This document shows, piece after piece, positions 25,830 through 35,318 of a stretch of 64,000 nucleotides of DNA (position 1 is its first letter; the number at the start of each line of letters is the position of its first letter). The position numbers and the translations under genes are program-made. The notes under the pieces were generated by a model. That model saw only the letters and a program-made list of their open reading frames with translations, did not search any database and was not told the DNA's origin. The stretch covers positions 2,976,001 to 3,040,000 of the forward strand of contig NZ_CP129971.1 of NCBI RefSeq assembly GCF_030503855.1, given 5' to 3'. Source of the DNA: Marivirga salinae. GTDB taxonomy: Bacteria; Bacteroidota; Bacteroidia; Cytophagales; Cyclobacteriaceae.

Positions 25830-26204
25830 ATGAAAACAATAGAATTTAACCCAAATGGAGAAGCTTTAAAAGTCTCCTTTAAATTTTCGGGATTTTTATT
25901 AGCCTCTTATACATATACTCTATGGGAAGCTGAGAGCAATCATAAAGTAGTATATGAAAAAGGGAATAACCAAAACCCTCAAGATGACACATATCAACTA
26001 CCAATGCCATTAAAAGCTAATGATGGGCGTCTAATCCAACTTAGAACAGAGTTTATTGCTCAAGATCCTAGTAATGTGAAAAATTATACAATTTCAACAG
26101 AGGTATATCAGGGAAGTAATCTACTCGGCACTGCAAAAGACGAAGGTAACAATACAGGATCTGCTCAAAGTTCACTAATTTTTATAAAAATGAAGAAATT
26201 ATGA
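25830..26204 (+). CDS. Small beta-rich protein of unknown function
   Basis: I do not recognise this 124-residue protein. It has no signal peptide and is rich in alternating beta-type strands (ALKVSFKFSGFLLASYTYTL, RLIQLRTEF, NYTISTEVYQGSNLLG), suggesting a compact beta-sandwich. It sits between the TIGR02594-like protein and a secreted protein, overlapping the latter by four bases (ATGA), so all three are probably one transcript. Confidence 0.7.
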   Translation: MKTIEFNPNGEALKVSFKFSGFLLASYTYTLWEAESNHKVVYEKGNNQNPQDDTYQLPMPLKANDGRLIQLRTEFIAQDPSNVKNYTISTEVYQGSNLLGTAKDEGNNTGSAQSSLIFIKMKKL

Positions 26205-27304
26205 AAAAAATAATAATTACAATATGTCTATTGGCAACTGCAGCTACACTTTTTGCGCAAAGTAAAGAAGATACAACCCTAATGAAGAATTTTCGGCTTG
26301 ATTTTGCTGTTCCAGATATGCCTGCTTTTAAGATGCTTGGGACAAATCCCAGTAACATTTTAAGACCTTCTTCTCCACAGGCCTTATCTCTGATGATTTC
26401 TGAAATAGGGGGTGGAGATGGATTTGTACTACCAAAATCTTTCGCTGCTGAACTTGCTCCTTACATCCTCATGAAATCAAGATCACTTACTTTGGAAGAT
26501 TATGATAAAAACTCGCAATTATATAATCTGAGACTTTCATTAGGTACATCAAGAAATCCTGAAAATAGTACTACTACAGATGTATCAATAGGTTTTAGGT
26601 CTACATTAATTGATAAGGGAGATTTGAAAAATGATCAACAATATCGCAGACATGTATACAAACTATTGGCTGATAAAGGAGAGTTGAAAGATAAATATCA
26701 GGATGAATATCTTACCAATAATAATTTAAGTATTCATGATGTTGTACAAAGTGAAGTTAAAAAAACAAGCATGAATGAATATATAAACAATAAAATAGAA
26801 GATTATGAAGCAAATTTTGATTATAGACTAGATACTTTAAAACAAGGTTTCAAAGAAAGAAATTGGAATAAGCAAAAACTCGATGTTGCATTAGCTATGC
26901 TAGGTTCTTCACCAGATAGTCTTACTGAAAATATTGAATTTAATAAATTCTCCTTATGGTCTACTTACGGAGCACCTGTTGGTACAAATGGTCAAATACT
27001 TCTTGGGTTCAATTATAACTACTTTACTAATGACAGTTTAGAATATGGTATTACTTCATTAACATCCAGATTTTATGGAGGGTCAAATAGTTATAAAGGA
27101 TTTGGTGAAATTCAAGTAAAGCGTAATGAAAACCTTAATTCAAATTTCATTTACTTGGCACTGGGGGGAGAAATAAATATTAAAGATGGAATCTGGGCAA
27201 ACATTTCAGCAGGTTTAGAACGCAACTGGACTGACAATAATTCCTATTTTGTATCTCATTTTGATCTAAGATTTACAATCCCAGAAGATATAAAACTATT
27301 TTAG
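26201..27304 (+). CDS. Secreted or outer-membrane protein of unknown function
   Basis: This 367-residue protein has a clear signal peptide (MKKIIITICLLATAATLFAQ). The body has beta-strand-like alternation in the N-terminal and C-terminal thirds (FGEIQVKRNENLNSNFIYLA, HFDLRFTIPEDIKLF at the end), consistent with a small outer-membrane barrel. The middle (~140-215) is helical and charged. The C-terminal Phe is compatible with BAM recognition. Family is not recognised. It ends the three-gene cassette. A decayed gene fragment follows about 90 bases downstream. Confidence 0.75.
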   Translation: MKKIIITICLLATAATLFAQSKEDTTLMKNFRLDFAVPDMPAFKMLGTNPSNILRPSSPQALSLMISEIGGGDGFVLPKSFAAELAPYILMKSRSLTLEDYDKNSQLYNLRLSLGTSRNPENSTTTDVSIGFRSTLIDKGDLKNDQQYRRHVYKLLADKGELKDKYQDEYLTNNNLSIHDVVQSEVKKTSMNEYINNKIEDYEANFDYRLDTLKQGFKERNWNKQKLDVALAMLGSSPDSLTENIEFNKFSLWSTYGAPVGTNGQILLGFNYNYFTNDSLEYGITSLTSRFYGGSNSYKGFGEIQVKRNENLNSNFIYLALGGEINIKDGIWANISAGLERNWTDNNSYFVSHFDLRFTIPEDIKLF

Positions 27305-27390
27305 GTATTGAAAGCAGGGCCTAATTTTAATGATGATAGAATAATATTTTTTTTGTAAAGTTATGAGGTAGTGGTGGAGTGATCAATTTC

Positions 27391-27460
27391 AATCCTCCTA
27401 AACACAAAGTGTTCTTTTAGATTCTTTGGCATCAGCTAAGGTGACTATTTTCCTTTTACA
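27391..27460 (-). pseudogene. Remnant of a small secreted protein gene
   Basis: About 70 bases on the minus strand match the 3' end of the small gene at 35718-35936 with only scattered changes. The translation reads VTLADAKESKRTLC and then hits a stop, while the intact copy continues GWED. The 5' two-thirds (signal peptide and CDSKSAKKYHYKKDC region) are missing. It is a truncated, decayed paralogue. Confidence 0.75.
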
Positions 27461-27467
27461 TTAAAAA

Positions 27468-27501
27468 ATTGAAATGCAGTTGAACAAAAATGCTATTTTT
27501 G
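27468..27501 (+). promoter_or_regulatory. Candidate promoter of the AraC-family gene
   Basis: TATTTTTG at 27494-27501 is an exact TAnnTTTG -7 box. ATTG at 27468-27471 could serve as the -33 element about 22 bases upstream. It lies ~70 bases before the ATG at 27571. Confidence 0.4.
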
Positions 27502-27570
27502 AATTTCAAATGCTTGGGGAGTACTCCCTTCAAGATATTCTATCAACTTTATAGCATCTTTCTTATCTAA

Positions 27571-28620
27571 ATGAATGTAATTTCAAGTGTAGGTTTAATA
27601 AGTGTATTTTTACTACTACTGCTTTCTAGTTTTCTGCTATTTAGCAGATCACCGAATAGGGTGGGGAATGTTCTCTTCGCTTTATTCCTTCTGGTAACCT
27701 CATTGGAATTATCGGGGCAGTTTCTTGGAGACTTTTACAGAAACTATGAATTGATTAATAAACTGAGAATGGCATTAGTTTTTCTTCAAATGCCACTATT
27801 ATATTTCTATGTCAAAAGAGCTTGTTTCAGCGATTTTAAATTAAAGCCAAAGCTGATTTGGCATAGTGCTCCATTTTTCATTTTTCTATTGATATTTTCA
27901 TTTTTTGAGATCAATCAAAGGCTGGAGATATACTATGTTGTTATTTTACAGCTACAGTATTATCTCTATATAGGAGCTATCTTTCTGGTGCTCCGAAAAT
28001 ATAAAAGGATACACGATAAATTCCATTCTCTTCAAAGTGAAACTTATCGATGGCTGATGACAGCTTCACTATTATTCCTCTTAGGTAATAGTTTCGTACT
28101 TTTTCGTGGGGTGTTTGAAGTCCTGAATGATTTTCAGCGCTTTCCATGGTTGAATATGACCACCGCCTTGTTTGGATTGTTGGTGATTTCCTGGTTTGTC
28201 TTAAAAACTATGCGTAATCCAGAACTATTCAACAAGGTGAATGAAATTACATCTTCTTCAAGAAAGATTGCTATGGCAGACTGGGAACAGCTCCAGAATG
28301 AACAGGATCAGTTACATCAATATATGACGAAACATAAACCCTATTTGGAGGAAGCTTTAAGTTTGCAAGGACTCTCCCAAAAGACCAGTATTCCCATGAA
28401 GCGCTTGTCCTTATTAATCAACCAAAAAATAGGAATGCATTTTTTCGATTTTGTCAATGCGTACAGAATAGAAGAATCTAAGAAGTTATTAAAGGAAAGT
28501 GATTTTACGATTCAACAAATCATGTACGAAGTAGGCTTTAATTCAAAATCTTCTTTCAATACTGCCTTTAAGAAACACAGCTCGCTAACGCCTTCGGCTT
28601 TCAGAAAGCAATCGGTCTAA
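27571..28620 (+). CDS. AraC-family regulator with N-terminal membrane domain
   Basis: The N-terminal ~210 residues hold about six to seven hydrophobic segments (VGLISVFLLLLLSSFLLF, NVLFALFLLVTSLEL, LYFYVKRA, FFIFLLIFSFF, YLYIGAIFLVLRK, LLFLLGNSFVLF, FGLLVISWFVL). The C-terminal ~100 residues carry two helix-turn-helix motifs of the AraC type, with FDFVNAYRIEESKKLLKE, IQQIMYEVGFNSKSSFNTAF and TPSAFRKQ. This membrane-tethered AraC layout is common in Bacteroidota and probably senses an envelope or extracellular cue. The next gene, a serine hydrolase on the same strand 128 bases on, is a likely target. Confidence 0.9.
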   Translation: MNVISSVGLISVFLLLLLSSFLLFSRSPNRVGNVLFALFLLVTSLELSGQFLGDFYRNYELINKLRMALVFLQMPLLYFYVKRACFSDFKLKPKLIWHSAPFFIFLLIFSFFEINQRLEIYYVVILQLQYYLYIGAIFLVLRKYKRIHDKFHSLQSETYRWLMTASLLFLLGNSFVLFRGVFEVLNDFQRFPWLNMTTALFGLLVISWFVLKTMRNPELFNKVNEITSSSRKIAMADWEQLQNEQDQLHQYMTKHKPYLEEALSLQGLSQKTSIPMKRLSLLINQKIGMHFFDFVNAYRIEESKKLLKESDFTIQQIMYEVGFNSKSSFNTAFKKHSSLTPSAFRKQSV

Positions 28621-28748
28621 TATTATCTACTTCATCTTCTGTATCAATATTTCATTAAAAGGGTTCGACTTTCGTCTACTCGAACCTAAAAGCCATTTTC
28701 TATTAATTTCTTTGCCTCAATCAGTAATCAATTATTAAAATAAACGAA

Positions 28749-29993
28749 ATGAAGAAATTAAAAAACGCAGCTATTATTACTGCTTGTATTATTGCCTGGA
28801 CACTCTTTGTTGGCTTTGGTTTTATCAATGGGTATCTTTTGAGAACCCTTGATTCATGCGATACTTCAGAGGAATTTTTCAAGGCTGTAAAAGAGGGCTT
28901 AAAAACTGAATTTGTTGGAAATCTAGCTATGGCGATGATTGAAGAGGGAGAGGTGACCAAAACTTACTTTTATTCGCATGATAATGAAAAGATAGACGAA
29001 CATTCAGCTTTTCCTGTAGCCTCTATAAGTAAGTGGGCAACGGCCGTTGGAGTACTAAAATTAGTAGAAGAAGGTAAACTTGAGCTTGACAGGCCAGTAG
29101 AGGACTATTTAACCCGATGGCATTTGCCCAAAACTGAGTATGACAATAATGAAGTGACAGTCAGACGACTTCTTTCTCATTCTGCGGGCTTTGATGACCA
29201 ATTAGGTTACAATGGTTTTGCAGCTGACGAAAAAATCCAAAGGTTAGAAGAATCACTGGACAAAGCGGCAGACGCAGGTAGTTGGACCGATGGTAAAACC
29301 ATAGTAGGATATGAGCCGGGTGGGCCTCATATGTACTCTGGTGCAAGCTATACTTTGCTGCAGTTGCTAATAGAAGAAGTCACTCAAATGTCTTATCAAG
29401 AATTTATGGCATCACAAATTTTTGAGCCTGTAGGTATGAAAAATACCAGTTTTCTTTTAACAGACAGTACAGAAATTGGATTAGTGGATGTATACAAAAC
29501 AGATAGCACCATTCGCCCTATGAAAAGATTCACGGCTAAGGCAGCTGCCGGCTTGATGATTAGTCTGGATGATCTATCAAAGTTGATGATCGGACTGATG
29601 CCATCGAAGGCCACTGTTCTATCTCCAGATATGATTGAAAAAATGAGAAGCCCTCAAAGCTATAAAAATGGACATGCATTTTACGGTCTGGGTCCAAGGT
29701 TATACGGTCATCCCTTAGGGAAATCCAGAACCTTTGGACACGATGGAAGTGGCAATGATGCAATCAACGCAGCGGCTAGAATGGATTTTGAAACGAGCTC
29801 CGGCATCATCATCTTAGAAACGGGCCATTACGCTTTTGCCTCCGATATGGCTGATGAATGGCTGTTCTGGAAAGCCGATATTGCCGATAGGGTAGTGATG
29901 CAGCGGAATATTCCTTATCTCTTAGCATTATTAGTTTTTGGGTATCTATTTATTTTGGCTGTTTCCATTTGGAATAGAAGAATAAGAAAATAA
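28749..29993 (+). CDS. Beta-lactamase-fold serine hydrolase with C-terminal TM helix
   Basis: This 414-residue class C/PBP-like hydrolase has an N-terminal signal-anchor (IITACIIAWTLFVGFGF), the SxxK nucleophile in PVASISKWATAVG, the second motif YSGASYTLLQL, and a third motif region FGHDGSGNDA (HDG). The C-terminus has a TM helix (YLLALLVFGYLFILAVSIW). The product probably acts on D-amino-acid or ester bonds at the cell envelope rather than beta-lactams. It follows the membrane AraC regulator, which suggests regulation by it. Confidence 0.87.
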   Translation: MKKLKNAAIITACIIAWTLFVGFGFINGYLLRTLDSCDTSEEFFKAVKEGLKTEFVGNLAMAMIEEGEVTKTYFYSHDNEKIDEHSAFPVASISKWATAVGVLKLVEEGKLELDRPVEDYLTRWHLPKTEYDNNEVTVRRLLSHSAGFDDQLGYNGFAADEKIQRLEESLDKAADAGSWTDGKTIVGYEPGGPHMYSGASYTLLQLLIEEVTQMSYQEFMASQIFEPVGMKNTSFLLTDSTEIGLVDVYKTDSTIRPMKRFTAKAAAGLMISLDDLSKLMIGLMPSKATVLSPDMIEKMRSPQSYKNGHAFYGLGPRLYGHPLGKSRTFGHDGSGNDAINAAARMDFETSSGIIILETGHYAFASDMADEWLFWKADIADRVVMQRNIPYLLALLVFGYLFILAVSIWNRRIRK

Positions 29994-30000
29994 AGAACAT

Positions 30001-30037
30001 CCTTCAACTGAAGAACCGCTGTTTATTCAGTTGAAGG
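30001..30037. terminator. Bidirectional terminator between convergent genes
   Basis: CCTTCAACTGAA and TTCAGTTGAAGG form a perfect 12-bp stem with a 13-base loop between the ends of the serine hydrolase (plus strand) and the OmpA-like gene (minus strand). Flanking A-rich and T-containing sequence fits a shared terminator. Confidence 0.75.
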
Positions 30038-30042
30038 AAATC

Positions 30043-32133
30043 TTACAAAGACAATATAGTATATTCCACTCGTCTATTCTGCTTACGCTCTTTTTCTGTT
30101 TTGCCATCTGTTACAGGTTTGGACGAGCCATAGCCTTTTGTTTTAATTCTGTTCTCTTCAATGCCTGCTTGCACTATATAAGCTTTCACAGCATCCGCTC
30201 TATCCTGCGATAAGATCTTATTGAGCCTTGCAGAACCTCTTCGCTCAGTATGCCCTCCAATTTCTATTTCCATGGTTTCAGAAGATCGCATAAGTCTTAT
30301 TAATCGGTCTAATTCAGGATAAGAGGCTTCAAGAATCTCAAAGCTCCCTTGCCCAAAATAAACGTTATTTAAACTTATAAAGGAGCCTTCGCTTAGCGGA
30401 CTCAAATAGATGTCACGGGTAATCTCCTGATAGTTTTCCTTTTCTTTTAAATCGATATTGCCGTGGGTAGATAAATAGCCGGCTAGCTGCGTATAGTAGC
30501 CATAATGCTTACCGTAAGGAAGAATGATTTGGTAGCTGCCATCCCTTGCATTAGACTTTACAGCATTCTGTCTTCTTCCTTTGGGTAATGATTCAAAATA
30601 GAGCTGTGCTTGTAAAGGTTCTTTAGTGTTGGCATCTAAAATCCTGCCCTTTATCAGCACTACCGGATCGGGTTTTAGCGCCTCGGGTAGTTTTACTCGA
30701 TAAATATCTAATTGGGCAGCACTATCACTTTCGGAAACCATATAAGCCCAATTTCCGTGAGCCGGAATTGTAAAATAACCGTCCCAGTTAGGAGTGTTAA
30801 TTTCAGAAGCTAGATTAATGGGTTCACTCCATTCAAATCCTCGATCATCCAACATGCGGCTCATAAAGATATCCATATCACCATAACCTGAATGACCTTC
30901 ACTAGAGAAATAGAGCGTTTTACCATCAGCCGCTAAAAAGGGAGCGCTTTCATTGCCAAAGCTGTTGACTACTTTCCCTAAAGTCCTTGGCCCAGACCAA
31001 GAGTGGATATATGAGGTGTAATTGGAAAGGTATAAATCATTCATCCCTTCATTGTATCCTGTTTTTAAAGAAAGGACCATACGTTTACCCGTAACAGAAA
31101 GGCTCGTTTCAGCGGTATTGGAAGAGTTGATATAGCTTGAAATCTTCACTTTCTCAGGAATGGACCAATGGTCATCTTGCCATTCAGACATTGAATAGCC
31201 ATTGCTGATCAAACTGAGACCATCTTTTGCATAGGTATTGCTTAAGAGTAGCTTGGAATTATCAGTAGCAATCCCCATAACATTATTGTCGCCAGGTGTA
31301 TTCAAAGGAAATCCTAGCTTTACTGGAGCTCCCCATTGCTCATTCTCTAAGCTGGATAGCCATATTTCCTGTGCCGATTCATCGCCTTCATTTCGAGAAA
31401 AATATAAGCTTTTTCCATCATAAGAGACGATAGGGTTTAGTTCTTGAGCCTTGGTATTTATGCTTTTGGGCAACTTCTCTTTTATCAATTTAGGTTTGTT
31501 GGCCAGTTGATTGATGGCAGGTTTATCCTGTAATACATGAAAATAATCCACGCTGATGCCAATATCTCCATTCAAAACCATCCCTATTCTGCCTCCTTGA
31601 AAATGGACCTTGCTCGCAGGTATTTGGGCAACTTCCTGCTCATTTATGCTGAAGAAAATAGTTTCCTCTCGCTTATGAATCGTCAATTTATTGTCTTGGC
31701 CTTTTACTCGAATTGCATCAGACTTCCGCCAGGCTGTAAACTCCTTTATTCTTTTGCCCCAACTGGAATAAATATTAAAGCTTCCTGATGAATTGATGAT
31801 AAAAGAGAAGGTTGATTTACTACTGTAATGAGAGCCCCAATGGATACCGTAGGAGCCCGCATTTCCACCTTGCGTTTGCATTACCATAGCTTCTATTTTA
31901 TAGTCTTTTTCAGGATTAATGGCAAGGTGTGTATAAGTACCAAATCTATCTGTTTTATTGGACCGATCAATTCTTAAGCGCTGACCGTCATAATGATAGT
32001 GTGCATTGCTATCACTTTTGAACTGCCATCCAAAAGTGGGAGATGTAAAATCTTCCTGCATTAAATAGTGGGTTTGCGCAGACAAGAAAAGGGGAGAAGT
32101 GCAGCCAAAAAGCAGCAGCAAAAAGTACTTCAT
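30043..32133 (-). CDS. OmpA-family protein with PD40 repeats
   Basis: The ATG at 32133 (MKYFLLLLFG) gives 696 residues with a signal peptide ending near FLSAQ; an in-frame TTG six codons upstream is rejected. Residues ~20-190 resemble a jelly-roll/LamG-like domain (IGMVLNGDIGISVDYFHVLQ), residues ~215-470 carry PD40 blades (LNPIVSYDGKSLYFSRNEG, PFLAADGKTLYFSSEGHSG), then a carboxypeptidase-regulatory-like domain (ILDANTKEPLQAQLYFES). The C-terminal OmpA domain has IEIGGHTERRGSARLNKILS, RADAVKAYIVQAG and KTKGYGSSKP, for peptidoglycan binding. This is the typical Bacteroidota PD40-OmpA architecture, seen near gliding/T9SS loci and elsewhere. Confidence 0.92.
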   Translation of the reverse strand: MKYFLLLLFGCTSPLFLSAQTHYLMQEDFTSPTFGWQFKSDSNAHYHYDGQRLRIDRSNKTDRFGTYTHLAINPEKDYKIEAMVMQTQGGNAGSYGIHWGSHYSSKSTFSFIINSSGSFNIYSSWGKRIKEFTAWRKSDAIRVKGQDNKLTIHKREETIFFSINEQEVAQIPASKVHFQGGRIGMVLNGDIGISVDYFHVLQDKPAINQLANKPKLIKEKLPKSINTKAQELNPIVSYDGKSLYFSRNEGDESAQEIWLSSLENEQWGAPVKLGFPLNTPGDNNVMGIATDNSKLLLSNTYAKDGLSLISNGYSMSEWQDDHWSIPEKVKISSYINSSNTAETSLSVTGKRMVLSLKTGYNEGMNDLYLSNYTSYIHSWSGPRTLGKVVNSFGNESAPFLAADGKTLYFSSEGHSGYGDMDIFMSRMLDDRGFEWSEPINLASEINTPNWDGYFTIPAHGNWAYMVSESDSAAQLDIYRVKLPEALKPDPVVLIKGRILDANTKEPLQAQLYFESLPKGRRQNAVKSNARDGSYQIILPYGKHYGYYTQLAGYLSTHGNIDLKEKENYQEITRDIYLSPLSEGSFISLNNVYFGQGSFEILEASYPELDRLIRLMRSSETMEIEIGGHTERRGSARLNKILSQDRADAVKAYIVQAGIEENRIKTKGYGSSKPVTDGKTEKERKQNRRVEYTILSL

Positions 32134-32250
32134 ACGTTTATTTGAGTTCAATGAGCGCGCTAAACTAATAGAAAGCTTCGAATTATGCTAAAGGCAACAA
32201 ATTCATATCAGATCAACTAACTGTATTTTTAATATGCCTATAACCCCTCA

Positions 32251-32274
32251 GTCCTCCAGACATCTCCGGAGGAC
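32251..32274. terminator. Short hairpin between 32133 and 32342
   Basis: GTCCTCC pairs with GGAGGAC around a 10-base loop. No clear T-run follows on either strand, so it may be a terminator or a fragment of an intergenic repeat. It lies downstream of the 32342-33247 gene on the minus strand. Confidence 0.4.
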
Positions 32275-32341
32275 GGGCGAGAGAGATGGTTTCATACCAA
32301 GACCAGCGCGACCGGGTGGTTTTCAAATCTTGAATCTCTTC

Positions 32342-33247
32342 TTATTTCCGCTTCTCTGCCCAACGGTTTAAGCGATCATAATTCTTAACGTAAGCTTTTA
32401 GGTGATCCTTATTAATTAAATTACTGTATCGATCGAAAGCACCATTGTTGGCCTCTCCCGAAGTTAATATTTGACCATCTTTGCAGTCATATATTTCATG
32501 CATCATCATATTTGTGGCAGTACCAACCGGTACAAGATGTACAAAAGCATATTTTTCATCTTGATCCATGACAGCTTTATCAATTTTTGCAGGCTCCACT
32601 AATTCAAAAGGGTATGGGTAAATCTCTGCTATTTTACTTTTTGTTATCCCCTTATCCAGTAGATCTTTTTGAATTAAAAGGGTCCTTTTTTCAAGTTTTC
32701 CAGCATTTTTTACGAAAGCATCCATCAATTTCTCATTCTCTAATTTTGCTTCATAGTGATTTAGAATTTTATAGATACCAACATAAACCTCTCTCGGCTC
32801 TAAATAAATATTATCGTCTTTTTGGTTGATGATTACATCTTGATAATAAATAGATTTTCTTTTTTGATACTTTTCAGCTAACCTTATAGCAAATCGCAAA
32901 TACTCGCTAACCGGACTCCCAATCGTTGCTGCTTGCTTTATCGTGATAATATTTGATGACAATACAGCGTATTCTTTTTTATTACCATCCATAACGGAGG
33001 CTATGTTATCAGCTGCTACAAATTCAGTTTCTGAAAAGTCCCAGATTTGTGGAATCACTTTTTTTAAACTCTCATCTACACCAGGAGATCCCGTGAGCGC
33101 CACCAAAAGTGTTCTTTCTTTTACTTTTTGCACATCCGATTTCTTGGCAGGAAAACGAGCTGACTGAGCCCTATTGGATTGGGCTACTGCGGTGAAAGAG
33201 AAAACAAATAAAAATCCAAGTAATACAGTAGTAATTCTTTTTTTCAT
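32342..33247 (-). CDS. Secreted protein of unknown function
   Basis: I do not recognise this 301-residue protein. A signal peptide (MKKRITTVLLGFLFVFSFTAVAQ) shows it is exported. The mature part is mixed alpha/beta, with TLLVALTGSPGVDESLKKVI, YAVLSSNIITIKQAA, YAFVHLVPVGTATNMMMHEI and a long charged helical middle (residues ~165-215). There are no Cys motifs or repeats. It is probably a soluble periplasmic protein. Confidence 0.75.
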   Translation of the reverse strand: MKKRITTVLLGFLFVFSFTAVAQSNRAQSARFPAKKSDVQKVKERTLLVALTGSPGVDESLKKVIPQIWDFSETEFVAADNIASVMDGNKKEYAVLSSNIITIKQAATIGSPVSEYLRFAIRLAEKYQKRKSIYYQDVIINQKDDNIYLEPREVYVGIYKILNHYEAKLENEKLMDAFVKNAGKLEKRTLLIQKDLLDKGITKSKIAEIYPYPFELVEPAKIDKAVMDQDEKYAFVHLVPVGTATNMMMHEIYDCKDGQILTSGEANNGAFDRYSNLINKDHLKAYVKNYDRLNRWAEKRK

Positions 33248-33323
33248 AGTATTTATATTTTATTGGATCAAAATATCTATCTAAAAATTAATCAAAAAAT
33301 CGTTTCTAAACACCTGTCCTGTA

Positions 33324-35318
33324 TTAGTATGCGTTATGAATATCCGCTTCCCCAATGTTGATAAAGGTATTATTATCGGCAATATCAGGATTGGAATTAC
33401 CATACCAAATACCATATTTATCAATATTTTCAAAGGTAGAGTGTTCAATTCTGGGATATGGATTTGAAGCATCATTATAGATATTACTCACGCGAGTCCC
33501 CATGGATGCATCTTTAATGTGACAATAGGAAACTATACTTTCAGGCAAGGTTTGTGCATTAAACCTGATAGGGCTTGCGTTGACATCTTCACCAGTTAAT
33601 TCGATAGGTTGATCAGCGGTCCCAACAGCAATAAGTCCCCCAGGTACTGATGTAGAACTTGTTGTACCAACTCCTGTAGTACCAATATATATCTCTCCAT
33701 CTATTTTAACCCCGGGAGCAAGTGTCAATACATTCCCTTCCGGTGATCCAACATATACTCTATTGGGAAATTCATATTCTACATCGAAAGCCCGCCAAGT
33801 GACCGTTTCTGTAATATTGGCCTCATAAGGGATATGGATATTTTTGCCACTACTAAATTGGTTTCCTTCGTCAATATCATCGATATGATGGCCTCTTATT
33901 CGCATCGAATAGCTTAAAATATTGGCGATATCATTATTGGCATAAACGCCTAGTGTAGCAGAATTCGCTAGTTCTACCCCCCAACTTTTACTAGCATCGA
34001 TGATACAATTCTCCATATTTAGGGTTGTGCCCGATACATTAATAACTGAACTAAAATCAGAGTTATGTTCTGCTTTTTCAAAAATTACATGGTGGAAATA
34101 GGAGTCAGGAGTAAATTCTGCTGTTAAGTGTACTCCTTTCCAATTGTCATACGTACTATTTTCAGGATCGTGGGCGGTGAATATAACGGGATCAGATGCT
34201 GTTCCATTCACTTTTATGGTAGCACTTGTTTCCGTTCCATACGATCTTAGGCTGGAAGACGATAAAAATTCGATTCTTACACCTTCTGAAATGGTTAGGG
34301 TAGCTCCTTCAGTAGAACCGATCCTTAAATCACCATCAGGTACGTAAGGTGCTGTTTGCTTAGACCAGGTAACGTCTTCCTCGATATACACCCAGTCAAC
34401 TAAAATACCTTCATCCTCAATTTGATTATCCTGGCCTAAGGATTCGACTTTATTACAAGAAATCGAAATCGCATAATCTTCAATTTCACGAATTGTATTG
34501 TTGTTAAATGCGAAAAATTCACTAAACCTGTCTAGTTCAATCCCAAGCTCATTTGCATATTGAAAGGTACAATGTTCAAAGCTCACATCTGCTCCTTCTC
34601 TAATAGTGATTAAGGGTCGTGGGGAATCAAAACTAATCCCTCCGTATTCTATCGTACAATAACTTAATTCTGAATGTTTAGCGGTATTCACACCATGAAA
34701 ATTAAGTCCTGACCAGTCGCCTGGCGATTTATTTTCTTTTGCAGAGGTGAAAATGATGGGAGCGGACTCCGTTCCATTTGCTATTAAAGCATTTTTTGAA
34801 TCTGTATCATTATAGACAGATAAAACAGTATTCTCTTGAAATAGGATAGTGGTCCCTGGCTCGATGGTTAATATGGCATTATCCAGATAGACACCTGTAT
34901 TGGTAATTAAGTGAACCACCCCTGCTTCCCAGGTCTCATCTTTAGTTATCATGCCACTATGTCTTATAATGGAAGGTTGTATGATAACAATCTCTTTGGT
35001 TGAAGAAGCTTCATTTCCCAGGCTATCACTAACTGTTAAGCTTACTTCATAGGTTCCAGGATTGTTATAAGCATGATTAGGATTTTCTTGTTGTGCGGTA
35101 CTGCCATCGCCAAAATCCCAAGAGAAGGAGCTAGCATTTTCTGAGCATGATTCAAAAGAAATTATTTGTCTTGCTTCAAATTGATCTTCAGGAAAACTAA
35201 TACAAGAAATAGGTTTATCTGGATCAACCTCGTCTTCCGCACAAGAAGTGATGCCTATAATTAAAATACAAATAGCTACTAATTTTAATGCGTATCTAAA
35301 GGGACTTTGAAAATTCAT
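33324..35318 (-). CDS. PKD-domain lipoprotein with right-handed beta-helix repeats
   Basis: A signal peptide with lipobox IIGITSC marks lipidated Cys26. A PKD domain follows (SFSWDFGDGSTAQQENPNHA, PGTYEVSLTVSD). The remaining ~540 residues are parallel beta-helix-like repeats with recurring patterns such as LTIEPGTTILFQENT, TISEGVRIEFLSSSSL, LTLAPGVKIDGEIYIG and repeated APIIFTSA / DPVIFTAHD / QPIELTGED. These architectures usually bind or act on polysaccharide at the surface. No T9SS C-terminal domain is visible. It is followed on the same strand by the unknown secreted protein. Confidence 0.87.
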   Translation of the reverse strand: MNFQSPFRYALKLVAICILIIGITSCAEDEVDPDKPISCISFPEDQFEARQIISFESCSENASSFSWDFGDGSTAQQENPNHAYNNPGTYEVSLTVSDSLGNEASSTKEIVIIQPSIIRHSGMITKDETWEAGVVHLITNTGVYLDNAILTIEPGTTILFQENTVLSVYNDTDSKNALIANGTESAPIIFTSAKENKSPGDWSGLNFHGVNTAKHSELSYCTIEYGGISFDSPRPLITIREGADVSFEHCTFQYANELGIELDRFSEFFAFNNNTIREIEDYAISISCNKVESLGQDNQIEDEGILVDWVYIEEDVTWSKQTAPYVPDGDLRIGSTEGATLTISEGVRIEFLSSSSLRSYGTETSATIKVNGTASDPVIFTAHDPENSTYDNWKGVHLTAEFTPDSYFHHVIFEKAEHNSDFSSVINVSGTTLNMENCIIDASKSWGVELANSATLGVYANNDIANILSYSMRIRGHHIDDIDEGNQFSSGKNIHIPYEANITETVTWRAFDVEYEFPNRVYVGSPEGNVLTLAPGVKIDGEIYIGTTGVGTTSSTSVPGGLIAVGTADQPIELTGEDVNASPIRFNAQTLPESIVSYCHIKDASMGTRVSNIYNDASNPYPRIEHSTFENIDKYGIWYGNSNPDIADNNTFINIGEADIHNAY

